The notes beneath the pieces were generated by a model. The model did no database searches, was not told the origin of the DNA, and worked only from the letters and a program-made list of their open reading frames with translations. Below, piece by piece: positions 1-10,614 of a DNA stretch of 64,000 bases (the stretch's first letter is position 1; the number at the start of each line of letters is the position of its first letter). Location: NCBI GenBank assembly GCA_036245805.1, contig BTRK01000005.1:32841469-32905468 (forward strand), given 5' to 3'. This stretch comes from Pristionchus mayeri (taxonomy: Eukaryota; Nematoda; Chromadorea; Rhabditida; Neodiplogasteridae). A program made the position numbers and the translations under genes.

Positions 1-870
1 CGTGAGTCCATCTGTTTTTTATTAATAAGCAATTATTTACTCGAGTAAACTCCTGTCACCTTTGTTATTTCATGAAGTTGTGGCGCGCGTCGATCATATT
101 TCATGAGATTTATGATTTTTCTTCGTAGTATTTACTGTTGTAAATATCAAAGATCCTTTTAAATATCAAAGATCCTTTTCTTGGGATTGTAATCAGACTT
201 ATTGCAAAAAGGCGTAATTTAAATAAAATGTACAATCAATCGTGGTAAAATATAAGTGCATGCATTTTTTCAGAATTAACCTTTTTAAGATTATGTAAGA
301 AAAAAATTTTTCTAGCAGAATGATATTCTTAATGCCAAAACTTGATTTAGTCTGGAGGTTTAATTTTATTTACAAATAAATTTAAATATTGACATTTTTT
401 TATTTTAATATTGATTTAATATATAAAATTGAAGACAAAGAATCGTTTATATTTCGTCCCCGGAAACGATGAAACGATGTATTGAGTTGTTCCGATTTGT
501 CAGAATGTTCGTCATACGTTGCCGATTGTCTATAATTATTGAAAATGCATAGCATTATCTATAATTCGAAGCAGGAAATGCATTACTCGTAATCTCGGTT
601 GACGTCCGCCACTCTCCGAGGCTTGAAAATCATGAGTTGTTTTTCAAAGCCACGCGCTGAATAATAATTACATCTTGGTGATCAATTTGTGGGAACATGA
701 AGAAAAAAAGAATAGCGATCATACAAGACACGATGAAATTGTAATTTCATATGCTTAATAAAAAGTATTCTTGAAATATGAAATTTGTGTACTGTAAAAT
801 TGTCGTTCTTTCCAAGAAATTTTGCTCAGCAACTTGGGAATTTTGACAACGTGATGGAATACGGTTAGAA
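1..870. other. No gene seen; 3' flank of the receptor gene
   Basis: AT-rich sequence downstream of the minus-strand receptor gene that ends at 871. I see no supported coding exon on either strand. A short direct duplication (aaatatcaaagatcctttt) lies near 145-180. Confidence 0.5.
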
Positions 871-2706
871 TTACGGGAGACGAGATGATTTGCCAAGAAC
901 TATTTGCGAAGGTTGAGCAGTCGATGAAGAGAATGCAGACGACAATTGAGGAGTGATTAGAGAAGGACGACGACAGGAAGAAAGGCAGCGAAGTTTGACA
1001 CGGAAACTGAAAAAAAAATAAACAAAAACAATGTAAAATGATTACTCGATGATGCACATAATGATGAGTGGATCGATGACTGGAAACAGCTCCATGAACA
1101 TAATTCCGATCGCCCCGACTTCTCCGAGGGCAACCTCTGAATGAGAAGGATGATGAGAATGGTTGAACAGGTATCCCATTACCGAATACAAGAGGGAAGA
1201 ATAGCATGAAAGCGATCGGTATGTACGAGGTGACTGTTGGGAAGAAGGTCTGAAAAGGAAACGAGGGTAAACATTTTTTAACTTTCGTATTTATATATCA
1301 ACTTCTCACCTGCCAAAACAACGCTCGAATCAGCTTTCGCTGCAGTCGACGAGTATCCGATTCCAGTAGGCTTCTGAATCAAATCCCGATTAAGTGCGGC
1401 CGAAACTGGGAATTAATCGCCTATTTCGTGTTTCAAAGTGCAAAATTGGAAACGCAAAAACTTACTCAGTCTTGCGCATCTCTCTTGCAATCTCTCTTCT
1501 ATTGCAACAGAATCCCATGGCGGCGAGCGTGGCGAACACGGCCAAAACAGCAATGGGCAAGGCGCCCAGCGAATTCCACTGCCACTCCTTCGTGCCGTCA
1601 GTGTGACGAATCTGCATTACACATTTACTGCTTAGCATGCTCGTTAGGAGAACTCTGTAGGCTGTGGAATAGACGAGCTCAATGCTTAGCCCACAATTTG
1701 TACTCTAAGAGGCAGGCGTAACTCCATTTAATAATTCATTTTAAAAAATATCTCACAACAAGAACTAGAAGGCAAAAGAATGTATCCAAATACTCACCCA
1801 TAGTAGAAGAGCGAGGAAACCAGGCAGATTTTCCGAGAATAGATCAATGTTGTACACTTCCTGAGGAAGAAATAGCTGATTGGCATCATCGAATCATGCA
1901 AACCAGTAATGCCGGAGCGAATGCTCGTCGTGATTCTTCATTTGGTTTCCATCCAATGTACACCGCGAGGCAGAGTGACCCTAAAAGAAAATGCTAATTG
2001 ATAAAAAAGTAAGGTTCTACTCACCAGTATAGTAGACATTCGCAATAAACGCGAGAATGAGCCAATTGCGCCATGGGTGCTGCTGCATTCGATAGAACCA
2101 CGGTGGACTGGAAATTAGAGTAGTACAGACCTGTACCGTGGCCAATTTTAAGTTAGTTACTGTTTTAAAGTTGCGCGCTGGTCCTTCCAATTGTGTGAAA
2201 CTAGGAAATAATAACCAACTCGCAGAGGACGACATAGCGGTAGACATAGTGGAATGCGAGAAGGATCAAGGACTCGTAGTAGATGACGAACCAAATCATT
2301 ACTGAAATTATTTAGGTCTTCCATTTATCAGGCACTAGAACTAACTTCCTGCTAGTCCATTCGAAGTCGGCTGATCAAGGACGCCATACGGCCAGAAGAT
2401 ATAGCCAAATTCAGTCATGTGGATGACCTGCGTAAAGTCTTTAGTTGCAAATATTTGTGAAAAAAGCTCACCGGACGCATAAAGCAGTGGACGATAGAGA
2501 TTAGAATGTCGGTAACAGCGAAAATGATCTGCATCCATCGGTAAGCTCCAATCTATAATTATTACGTTTATAAGCAACTTTTTTCCGGTATATGTTTTGG
2601 ATTTATACGAACATACGTTATTCAGTGTGGTGAAAACAATATTAACAATGAGAACTGAATTCGCCAATATCGAGCCGGTGGTGGTCGTGTAGGAAAAGAT
2701 CTTAAT
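871..2706 (-). CDS. Str/Srj-type nematode 7TM chemoreceptor
   Basis: A putative G-protein-coupled chemoreceptor of the nematode Str superfamily, expected in the membrane of sensory neurons. Twelve exons can be followed on the minus strand with consistent phases: about 2706-2617, 2552-2472, 2427-2346, 2301-2216, 2130-2025, 1980-1904, 1860-1798, 1611-1466, 1373-1310, 1249-1183, 1136-1046 and 1006-871 (TAA). Together they give about 360 codons, the usual length. Family marks are the GAYRWM loop after helix 1, AFHYVYRYVVLC at the end of helix 3, the LQRKLIRALFWQ segment leading into helix 6, and FPVIDPL plus DFRVKLRCL at the C-terminus. The first exon and ATG are unresolved: the frame runs upstream to a stop without a start, so a small 5' exon may lie beyond 2706 or the gene may be 5'-truncated. 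Family assignment is from motifs only. Confidence 0.8.
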
Positions 2707-3009
2707 TACGGAAATCTTTTGTGCAATTTTTTAAAATGATTCAACTCATTTGAATTTCCCTACTCTAGTGGCTGATAATGCTTGTTACACAACACTAGAT
2801 GTGAAAAAACTAGTAACTCTCACATCATAGATTCGTTCACTAACGAATCGACCCTGTCTGTGTGCTAATTCGTGCACTTCGAGCGGATGTTGAGACATTT
2901 CAAGATGTTAGTAGAAGTAGGGAAATCCAAATTGATCCTAAATTTTAATATGTGCTGCATGAATAAAATAGAGTCCAATTAATAATACGACATTAGTGTT
3001 GAGCAGAAG

Positions 3010-3558
3010 GGGGGGGGGGTGACAAAAGCACAACCGACAAAAGCACAACGGATCACCATTCGCTGGATATTTGAGCTAGCATCTTGGGAGTTGTTTCATT
3101 GTTATCAGTGTGTGGTATACTATATCACCCTGATTAGATATTCAAATTATGCGATTGTGAGTTTCATTCATCCTCTATGTATAGGGGTTCATGGTCCAAA
3201 TTTTAGAAAATGAGTGGAAAATCGTGGATAGATAAACACCAAATGCCGTTATCAATCGATATTCTAGCAATTCAGTAACTAATGGAACCCAGTAACATGG
3301 ACATCGATTAGTTAGGGCATTTGGTGTTTATCTATCCACGATTTTCCACTCATTTTCTAAAATTTGGACCATGAACCCCTATGCATAGAGGATGAGTGAA
3401 ACTCACAATCGCGTAGTTTGAAAAATCTAATCAGGGTGATGTAGTGTACCACACACTGATAACAATGAAACAACTCCCAAGATGCTAGCTCGAATATCCA
3501 GCGAATGGTGATCCGTTGTGCTTTTGTCGGTTGTGCTTTTGTCACCCCCCCCCCCCCC
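3010..3558. mobile_element. Foldback MITE with poly-G termini (copy 1)
   Basis: A 549-bp element made of two long inverted arms (about 3010-3240 and 3310-3558) that start with a run of G followed by TGACAAAAGCACAACCG and end with the complement and a run of C. An 8-bp direct repeat, AGCAGAAG, flanks it at 3002-3009 and 3559-3566; one G overlaps the terminal run, so the edge is ambiguous by one base. No transposase is encoded. The 8-bp target duplication and a GGGGTG-like terminus suggest a non-autonomous hAT-type element (inference). A related copy lies at 14839-15379. Confidence 0.8.
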
Positions 3559-3566
3559 AGCAGAAG

Positions 3567-4629
3567 GAATCATGTGAGGTGAATGAAATACTGATCATAC
3601 TGTTTTCAATACTAGCAATTGTGGCAAATAATTGATATTGTGAGCACCGCCCAACCAAAAGACAAAGGCCACAACGAACAGGTATGGAGATTCCAGAGAA
3701 ATTTGCTCATGCAGTATTTTTGTAGAGGTGAAAACTGTTATCGAATTTCTACATCACCGGATAATGTGTTTTCAAAAACATTCAACGGCTGAAATTTCAG
3801 TTCCTTAGATTCCCTAAAATTAGCAAAACAAGATTAACTAAACATGTTTGGGAAACGTATGACACATAATGTATCATGCGAAAAATATTGACATGATAAT
3901 CATTCAAGAAGGAAGATACCTTAAGATCAGATGACTGAAATGTGAAATGTTGCTCGCCGTGGTTCTTAATCGGTTTGATATTTCGGCCGGAAATATCGTG
4001 ACTTGTATTTAGTTATTCTGTCTATTCTTTCACCATTTATTTTCATTACATATTCTACTCTTCTCGCCACTTTTTTATCACCAGTCACATGCACATTATT
4101 CCTGTTTGTCAATGACTGCTTCACAAATATAGCAAAGAATCTTGTGATTATATAATATCCCCTACGATGCTCTAGACGATACAACACCAACAATGAAGAA
4201 AGAAAAGACTGTTTTTTACAGAATAAATGATATTAGGATCGACCAATAAACGTGGCATATTTTATTTCCAACTTCAACATCTACAGAGCAGCGTCGGAAA
4301 GCTACTATTTCCTGGAGAGAATAAATTATAACAGAATCTCTAGCGAACACGCACGCAACATTTCTTATACATGAACGAAAATGGGATGCTGATAGACTAT
4401 CTAAAGGCAGTAGACGGTTTTCTATTAAAGAGAGTACACGCGTATTGTTTTCGATGGCTCTTCTTATATTGGATCGAAAATTACCCATGGGAACGTGATT
4501 TCTGTCAACCAAAATATAGAACGCCTTCCCAGGGGCGATGTTCGGTCTAATGCTGACCAGGACGCATCACATATTAGTCACGATTAAAATAGAATGCAAG
4601 TTGGAGACTTTTGTCAGCATAACACACGT
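3567..4629. other. No gene seen
   Basis: AT-rich intergenic sequence between two foldback elements. A 98-codon open frame at 4216-4512 (minus) has no recognisable domain and no splice context, so I do not call it a gene. Confidence 0.45.
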
Positions 4630-5917
4630 ATTCTGAGAGATGGCAGGTGACGTTTGACAAAATGTTCAAAGTGCTCGGATCTCTTTGAGATTTTTATGGT
4701 AGGTGTCCCTAAGGTCCAGGATCTTTTTGTACATACGGATTCCGCGATTTCTCAAAACTGCCTAAAAGCCGGCTCTTGAATTTTCGAAAATTCGAAAATT
4801 CATAAAATGCTTCAAAATTGAGCTAGAGTTTCGTTCAAAAAAACAAAATGACCGCTTTGTTACATAGAATAACTTTTATGTTGGCACTTTTAGTGTAGCG
4901 AAAAGTCGAAGTTTCGAAAAGTACAATAAATCATTTTTTTCGACATCATTTTTTCTAATTTTTTTGCCGTCGTGAAAAGTCGCGATGCATCCTGAGATTT
5001 CATCAGAATTATAATCTGCTACCTTTTCTATCCCAGGAAAAAAATTCACGAAAATCGAAGATGTAGTATTCATCGATTTTTGGCCTCAAACATGGCGAAC
5101 CTCGTGTTTTCAACCAAAATCCAAAATTTCATGATGTCATATATAAGTAATTACCGCACATCTTTTATTTCCGTTTTCAATGTTTACGGACCTATTTATA
5201 CCAATTTCCATTGAAAAAACTGAAGATTTCAATACTTCACAGAATCGTATTTTTTCACAAAAATTTCTCAGATTTCATGAATTTGTGAAGTATTGAAATC
5301 TTCGGTTTTTTTCAATGGAAATTGGTATAAATAGGTCAATAAACATTGAAAACGGAAATTAAAGATATCCATGTGCGATAATTACTTATATATGACATCA
5401 TGAAATTTTGGATTTTGCTTGAAAACACGAGTTTCGCCATGTTTGAGGCCAAAAATCGATGAATACTATATCTTCGATATTCGTGAAATTTTTTTTCCTG
5501 GGGTAGAAAAGGTAGCAGCTTACGATTCTGATGAAAACTCAGGATGCAACGGGACTTATTTTTTCACAACGGCCAAAAAATGATAAAAAAATGACGTCGA
5601 AAAAATGATTTATTGTACTTTTCGAAACTTCGACTTTTCGCTACACTAAAAGTGCCAACATAAAAGTTATTCTATGTAACAAAGCGGTCATTTTGTTTTT
5701 TTGAACGAAACTCTAGCTCAATTTTGAATCATTTTATGAATTTTCGAAATTTTGAAATTTCAAGAGCCGGCTTTTAGGCAGTTTTGATAAATCGCGGAAT
5801 CCGTATGTACAAAAAGATCCTGGACCTTAGGACACCTACCATAAAAATCTCAAAGAGATCCGAGCACTTTGAATATTTTGTCAAAGGGGGTCTCGATTTC
5901 ATGCAATCTCTCAGAAG
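4630..5917. mobile_element. Long foldback element, about 1.3 kb
   Basis: Two arms of roughly 580-600 bp (about 4630-5235 and 5277-5917) are near-perfect reverse complements around a short AT-rich centre near 5255. The outermost bases are CTGAGAGAT on the left and ATCTCTCAG on the right. The arms share blocks such as AGAGATCCGAGCACTTTG and GGACACCTACCATAAAAA in opposite orientation. No coding capacity is conserved and I could not define a target-site duplication. This is probably a non-autonomous DNA transposon or other snap-back repeat. Confidence 0.75.
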
Positions 5918-6617
5918 AGGTGTGATAAACATCTATTGGTCAATTACTGAATGCATTTGATACAGATATACTTTGGCGGCATAGAACATTGAAATGATCA
6001 TCATAGTTCGTCAGAGTTCCCCTTTTATTTCCATTTCAACAACGTCAAACATTTGGACAATGGGCTTGTGAATGTTGCTTTTAAATTGCCGGAGGAATGC
6101 ATGAATGAGTGAAAAACAATAACTACTAAGAAAAATCTGAAGCGCGACAATTGAAAAATGCCGCACTTTCATAACAAATATAACTTTATTTCCACTTGTA
6201 ACAAAACGTCAACATTCAATTTCATAAAACCTAGAAAAACAAATAAAAATGGTGACATTCATATTACTCATTGTTATACTTATTCGTGATTTCGGGCGGA
6301 AATTACAGAAATGTTGGCCCTCTGCTTGGCCGCTCTCTTCAATAAGCCCCTGTTCATAATTGCGCTCCTCCAATTTGGCTGCCTTCCCATAAGGACGCAC
6401 AAGATATGCTTGCATCTCAATTGTTTCATTGTTTTGCTTCGGTAAATATTACCGATTGACAGAATCCGTTCATTACCGGTGTCATCTAATTGTGTTTTTT
6501 TGTATGCGTTTCATTTTCGTAATGAATGCCGTGCCCGATTGGAAATAGTGATAACCACTATTTTATTCCTTCGAAAAACACTAAGTGTGATCAAAATTCG
6601 CAGTCGCTCACTCTCAC
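5918..6617. other. No clear gene; may hold the receptor's last exon
   Basis: AT-rich sequence downstream (minus strand) of the last recognised exon of the receptor ending at 6618. A minus-strand open frame at 6209-6415 could supply the cytoplasmic tail, but I could not match its splice phase. Nothing else is supported. Confidence 0.35.
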
Positions 6618-8690
6618 CTATTTCTGAATTCATCGTTTAGGGCGAGATAAACAAAGAAGTTCATGCCAGAGTTTATCGCTGTCAACCAACTGGCAGCCAT
6701 CGAAAATTCGTCTCTGATCTGAATATTTCGTTAGCGTCATAATTCGATTGCTGATATATTCAATTATGATATCTGCATTCGCATAATTGCATCATGATTG
6801 AGAGCAGTATTGTGGGTAATAAACAGCATATTTCGGTACGTACCTCTCTGTCGAAAACCCGAGCAAGACTAATCAAGTTTGGAATGGATACGAGAAGCGT
6901 CGAAGTCGCAGAAATAACTAGATACGAGCGGACTGTGCTCATGTTTTTATTTTTCCTCAAAATTTGTTCAGCTCTCTGTGGAGAGTTCGTAATCATGTCC
7001 AACTAACTCGGTTCTATTAATGAACGAATGCACTTTGTAGAAGGAAATGAGATTGAGGAGGAAGCTAATCGAGTACCTGAAATAGAAATTGAATAGTGGA
7101 TTCGTTTTGCGAAATATCAAGAGATCCATTTCATGTTCATTTTTCTGTACAATCGCAAATAAAGTACTGACCCACAAATGGTGACCAAGTAGGCGTACGT
7201 TCCGTAACCGACAGTGAACGCTGTTCGCCTCCCGCAATAGGATGACACCCACAAAAATAATAATGCGTAATCGAAAAATATCTGCTACTCTTAACCATAG
7301 ATCACATTTTCAGATTTATGATATCACTTGATTCTGATTTTTGATTCGCGGCTTACAATTGTGTGTCTTCTTGTCCACGCGAGGAATACCGCAGAGACTA
7401 GCGATGCTATCACAAATAGTACGCTAATGAGGAGATTGGCAATGCATCTGCAATTAATAATTCTGCGAAATTCTTGCAGATGATTATTTTTACTCGCAAG
7501 TTTCCTGATATTGGAAATCAAACTGATGAGAGGGGAGTGCGACAAATCGCCATACCTCACGGTGTACGTCCGATTGTACCACACGGGTTTAAACACTGCA
7601 AGAACCCTTTCACTGCCCATCATGACTTGTATCATCGGTGGCCATAGTTCTCCTGAAATCAGTTAGCAATAATGTAGTGGTAGTTCTCATGGCAGCCACC
7701 ATGCCATGGTGGCTGCCATGAGAACTACCACTACATTATTGCTAACTGATTTCAGGTGTAGTCATTTCAGGTGTAGACGAAGTGGTGTAGTGGTCTATGG
7801 CGCACCCTCCCATTCCATCCCACCCGGGTTCGACTCCCGGCCGTGACACCGTCTCCGCCCCACCAAGGCGCCTACCCATTGGGGACGGGGAATTGGTAGT
7901 CGTGACTAGATCACGCAGGTAAATAGGTCTGGCGAAAAGGTGGGCACTCCAGACTGAATCAGCCCATATTAACACTGGCCTAGCAGTATTCTCCCGCGAG
8001 CCCAGTCTCGAAGACGGGATGTACCTTTACCTTTACCTTTAGTTCTCATGGAAATGGATTCAGATTTGAATTCCCGCCATCGCGTATCTCCGTTCTTCGT
8101 GGAGATGGAGACTTGACATTTGGAATATAAGATTCAGGGGGTCGGAAACCCTTATACACCACATTTCAAGTCTCAAGCTCCACGGAAAACGGAGATATAC
8201 GGTGGCGGGAATTCAAATCTGGAGTGATTTTCACCTAAATTGGAGCATTTCTTGTACAAGCCAAAATTGTAAAATCTATTAGCTCCCTGGCTTACCAACT
8301 TCACGAAGTAACAACCACGCTTCCCCGATGCATTCGAAAGGATTCTTAATTGGTTTGAGTGACGTGACGATAATTTCACCGAAGATGTGGCTCTAGAATT
8401 TAGAACCGTTAATGTAAGTGGTCAGTTCTATGGAATGGTGCATATGTGGCTGACCCGTTGTATTCCCTGTGTCATGATAGAGATGCAGTTTATCAGGTCT
8501 GCCAATGCAAGTATTATGAGCAGCTGAAATTCGCTCTGTTATTTGGAGATCTGATATGGAAAACTGGCTGGAAATCGTCTCATAAATGGAGGATGAAAAA
8601 TGAAAACAAAGAGAAGCAAGATATTTGGCAAGATTGTAATGGCTCCTGCATAGATCAGGGACTCATTGATGTCCAATTTGCTTTGTATAT
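6618..8690 (-). CDS. Rhodopsin-like nematode 7TM receptor, possibly disabled
   Basis: A class A-like seven-transmembrane receptor on the minus strand, resembling the srsx/srw-type chemosensory or peptide receptors. Exons: 8690-8455 (helices 1 and 2, with LALADLINCISIMTQ), 7652-7556 (helix 3, SERVLAVFKPVWYNRT, the DRY-like box), 7447-7357 (helix 4), 7281-7172 (second extracellular loop, helix 5), 7076-7008, 6975-6844 (helix 6) and 6718-6618 (helix 7, INSGMNFFVYLALNDEFR, matching NPxxY). The first exon has an in-frame TAA at 8539-8541 between helices 1 and 2, which I could not remove with a phase-consistent intron. The phase between the first exon and the helix-3 exon is also unresolved. The large intron between them contains the palindrome, a SINE and a small foldback repeat. 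Either an unrecognised micro-intron exists or this is a young pseudogene. Confidence 0.65.
7652..7756. repeat. Perfect 105-bp palindrome
   Basis: Two 52-base arms are exact reverse complements around a single C at 7704. The left arm begins at the splice acceptor of the receptor's helix-3 exon; the right arm repeats that acceptor in the opposite orientation. It abuts the SINE to its right. Such a perfect palindrome implies recent origin or active correction. Confidence 0.95.
7780..8040 (+). mobile_element. tRNA-derived SINE
   Basis: A short retroposon with an internal RNA polymerase III promoter. An A-box-like tggtgtagtggtc lies at 7783-7795 and a perfect B box (GGTTCGACTCC) at 7827-7837, spaced as in a tRNA. 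A tRNA-unrelated body of about 180 bp follows, and the 3' end is a short tandem tail of cctttac units at about 8022-8040. The 12-mer TAGTTCTCATGG occurs at 7681-7692 and again at 8040-8051 directly after the tail, so it is a candidate target-site duplication that encloses part of the palindrome as well. No transposition protein is encoded; mobilisation would need a LINE. Confidence 0.8.
8061..8221. mobile_element. Small foldback element, 161 bp
   Basis: Imperfect inverted arms starting CAGATTTGAATTCCCGCC and ending with its complement, separated by about 45 bp. It lies inside the large intron of the receptor gene. Probably a MITE; no target duplication was identified. Confidence 0.65.
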
Positions 8691-9844
8691 CTGGAAATTA
8701 ATAACTAGTTCATTTCGGAAAAACAAATTGCTAAATTTGAAGACATGCAGTTCTCACTCTCGATATAGGCATCGGGGTCACTCGTAACCACGTTCAAATA
8801 ATTGTAGATCATCTGGGACAACAGCCGCACTTTATGAGCTCAACCAACCATTAAGACCTGCATGAGAAAAGTATCCTAGAATGTATCTCAGAGTTAAGTA
8901 GCCCTCGTAAAATGACATTTGCAAAATGACGATAATGATTGGTCTCCTGGTCTGCGTAGAAGGAAGTGTACTTGATCTGTCGAGAGTTAATTTGTGCTTT
9001 GATTGGTGCGTGGTAGAGAAATGATCAAGAACAAATGCATTATCCCGTATGATTATTGTGTGGGTCGCAATTAGGTTCATTCATGGGTTCAAGGTGGAGA
9101 AAATATACTGCCGGGATCATGGGAAATTTCCGGAACTGTTCATTTTTGTCTTACATCCATTTTGTTTATACATAAACTTGTAATTGCCACACTTATTCTT
9201 GCTCATATCACATAGAAAAAAATTACTTAAATCCTGTTTCGTCTATTGTATTAGTGTTTTCGGCTCAAAAGTGTCGTAGTTGTGGCATGCACATATTTTC
9301 CATTGAATGTTTCTAAGTGGCCGTCGAATTGTCGAAAATTTTAGAAGAGCAGCCGATTGTGGAACCGGGTTCGTCAATAGATGTCTATATGCCAAGGGAA
9401 AGTTTTCGAAGCATCGGAAAACGAGAGAGATGTTTTTATCACTGTGCCGAAAACTCTGAAGGAGATCATGGAAACTCGAGTATTCGACACGGATCCAATG
9501 GCAATCCTCTCATTCATGTGGCGTATTTGTTGATCCCACGTGTTTCGTTAAGACTCGTTAAGTTAATGTAAATTAATTGTTGTTAAATTACAGTTGTTCG
9601 TCGTCGATACATTGTATAGAATATGCGCGACTTATGAAAAGTTATTTCTAATATCAGATGTGAATGTAAAAACAATAATAGCGAAATAACTAAAACTACA
9701 GGAATTTCGATTTATTCGAGATTTTTTTCAATCCTTTTCAAGTTGTTCTCTCTTATCGAACTTCACAATTCAGCGAGCGGGATTTAATGAAGTAAGTAAC
9801 CGTGAACTGAGTGCTCCTCTTCGTGATGCTTCGGCCATCCATGT
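8691..9844. other. No supported gene
   Basis: AT-rich stretch between the receptor gene and the unrecognised minus-strand gene. Open frames at 8832-9080 (minus) and 9317-9571 (plus, GTG start) carry no domain I recognise and no convincing splice structure. Confidence 0.4.
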
Positions 9845-10606
9845 TCACATATATTTTTCCTCCTCACCAGTGTAGTACTGAACAAATATGATATTAAGCG
9901 ATTAAATTTGAATGAAAAGCTGTAAGTATCATACTCTTACCTCATTCTGATCGATTTTGGCACTCATTTCATTCGTGATTGGCGCAAACACTGAGAACGC
10001 CCATTTCGTGCATCTCTCCGCTCCTTCGAGTCTCATCTGTCATTCCATTTAATGCATTTTATCTTCATAAAAACATATAAAGATTCAACTTACGAGCATC
10101 AGTTCAATCATTTGAGAGGGAGTTAATGTGAGCGTGCATAATTCCAAGCTGTTAAATCGGTAAATGATCGGAAGCATGTGTGAAGCAACGTTGAAATGCT
10201 AAAATGAAAAGGGAAAAGTTTGGACTGTCAACACAACAAACCTTGCTGCCCCATTCATTGGCGCTTAAGCGGTGATACAAATTCGAAGAATTAGAAGTGT
10301 AGTCGACGAGGAAAAGTCTATATTATCCTGATCGTGCAACTCCCGCCTTGCCACCATGCAGGAGGCGTTGCGAGTGCCCGTTGTCAAGATGAAATTTCCT
10401 ATTCTGAAAATTTTTGATTTACATTATCAAAATATTGTTATTATTATTATTTTTGTTTTTCTTAATTATTCAGTCGATTCCACACAACACCTTCTTCGAT
10501 TCACTCCTCGATGAATTGCATTGGCACTCAACTTCAGTGCGCCCTGTCTAATGGCATCTTTGAGTATGGCCGAGGCGTGATCGAGGAATTCGTTCGTTAT
10601 GTTTAC
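9845..10606 (-). pseudogene. Unrecognised multi-exon gene, probably degenerate
   Basis: I do not recognise the product. Five minus-strand exons with good TTTCAG/GTAAG signals can be proposed: 10606-about 10485, 10403-10242, 10198-10094 (35 codons, phase 0), 10036-9941 (32 codons, phase 0) and 9877-9845 (stop). The last three join in one frame. The 162-nt exon at 10403-10242 has an in-frame TAA at 10323-10325 in the frame needed to reach the next exon. A second frame of the same exon is open in its first half, so a one- or two-base frameshift is likely. The product would be a soluble, Leu-rich polypeptide without obvious signal or membrane segment. The mariner at 10615 lies only 8 bp upstream of the first proposed exon. 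Confidence 0.4.
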
Positions 10607-10614
10607 CTGTAATA

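Noticed and set aside
4216..4512. 98-codon minus-strand open frame
   Set aside because: No domain, no splice context, AT-rich composition like its surroundings.
7780..7860. A functional tRNA gene
   Set aside because: A and B boxes are present, but the sequence continues into a tRNA-unrelated body and a short tandem tail, and no convincing anticodon stem was found; it is a SINE.
9317..9571. 84-codon plus-strand open frame
   Set aside because: GTG start only, no recognisable family and no splice signals that extend it.
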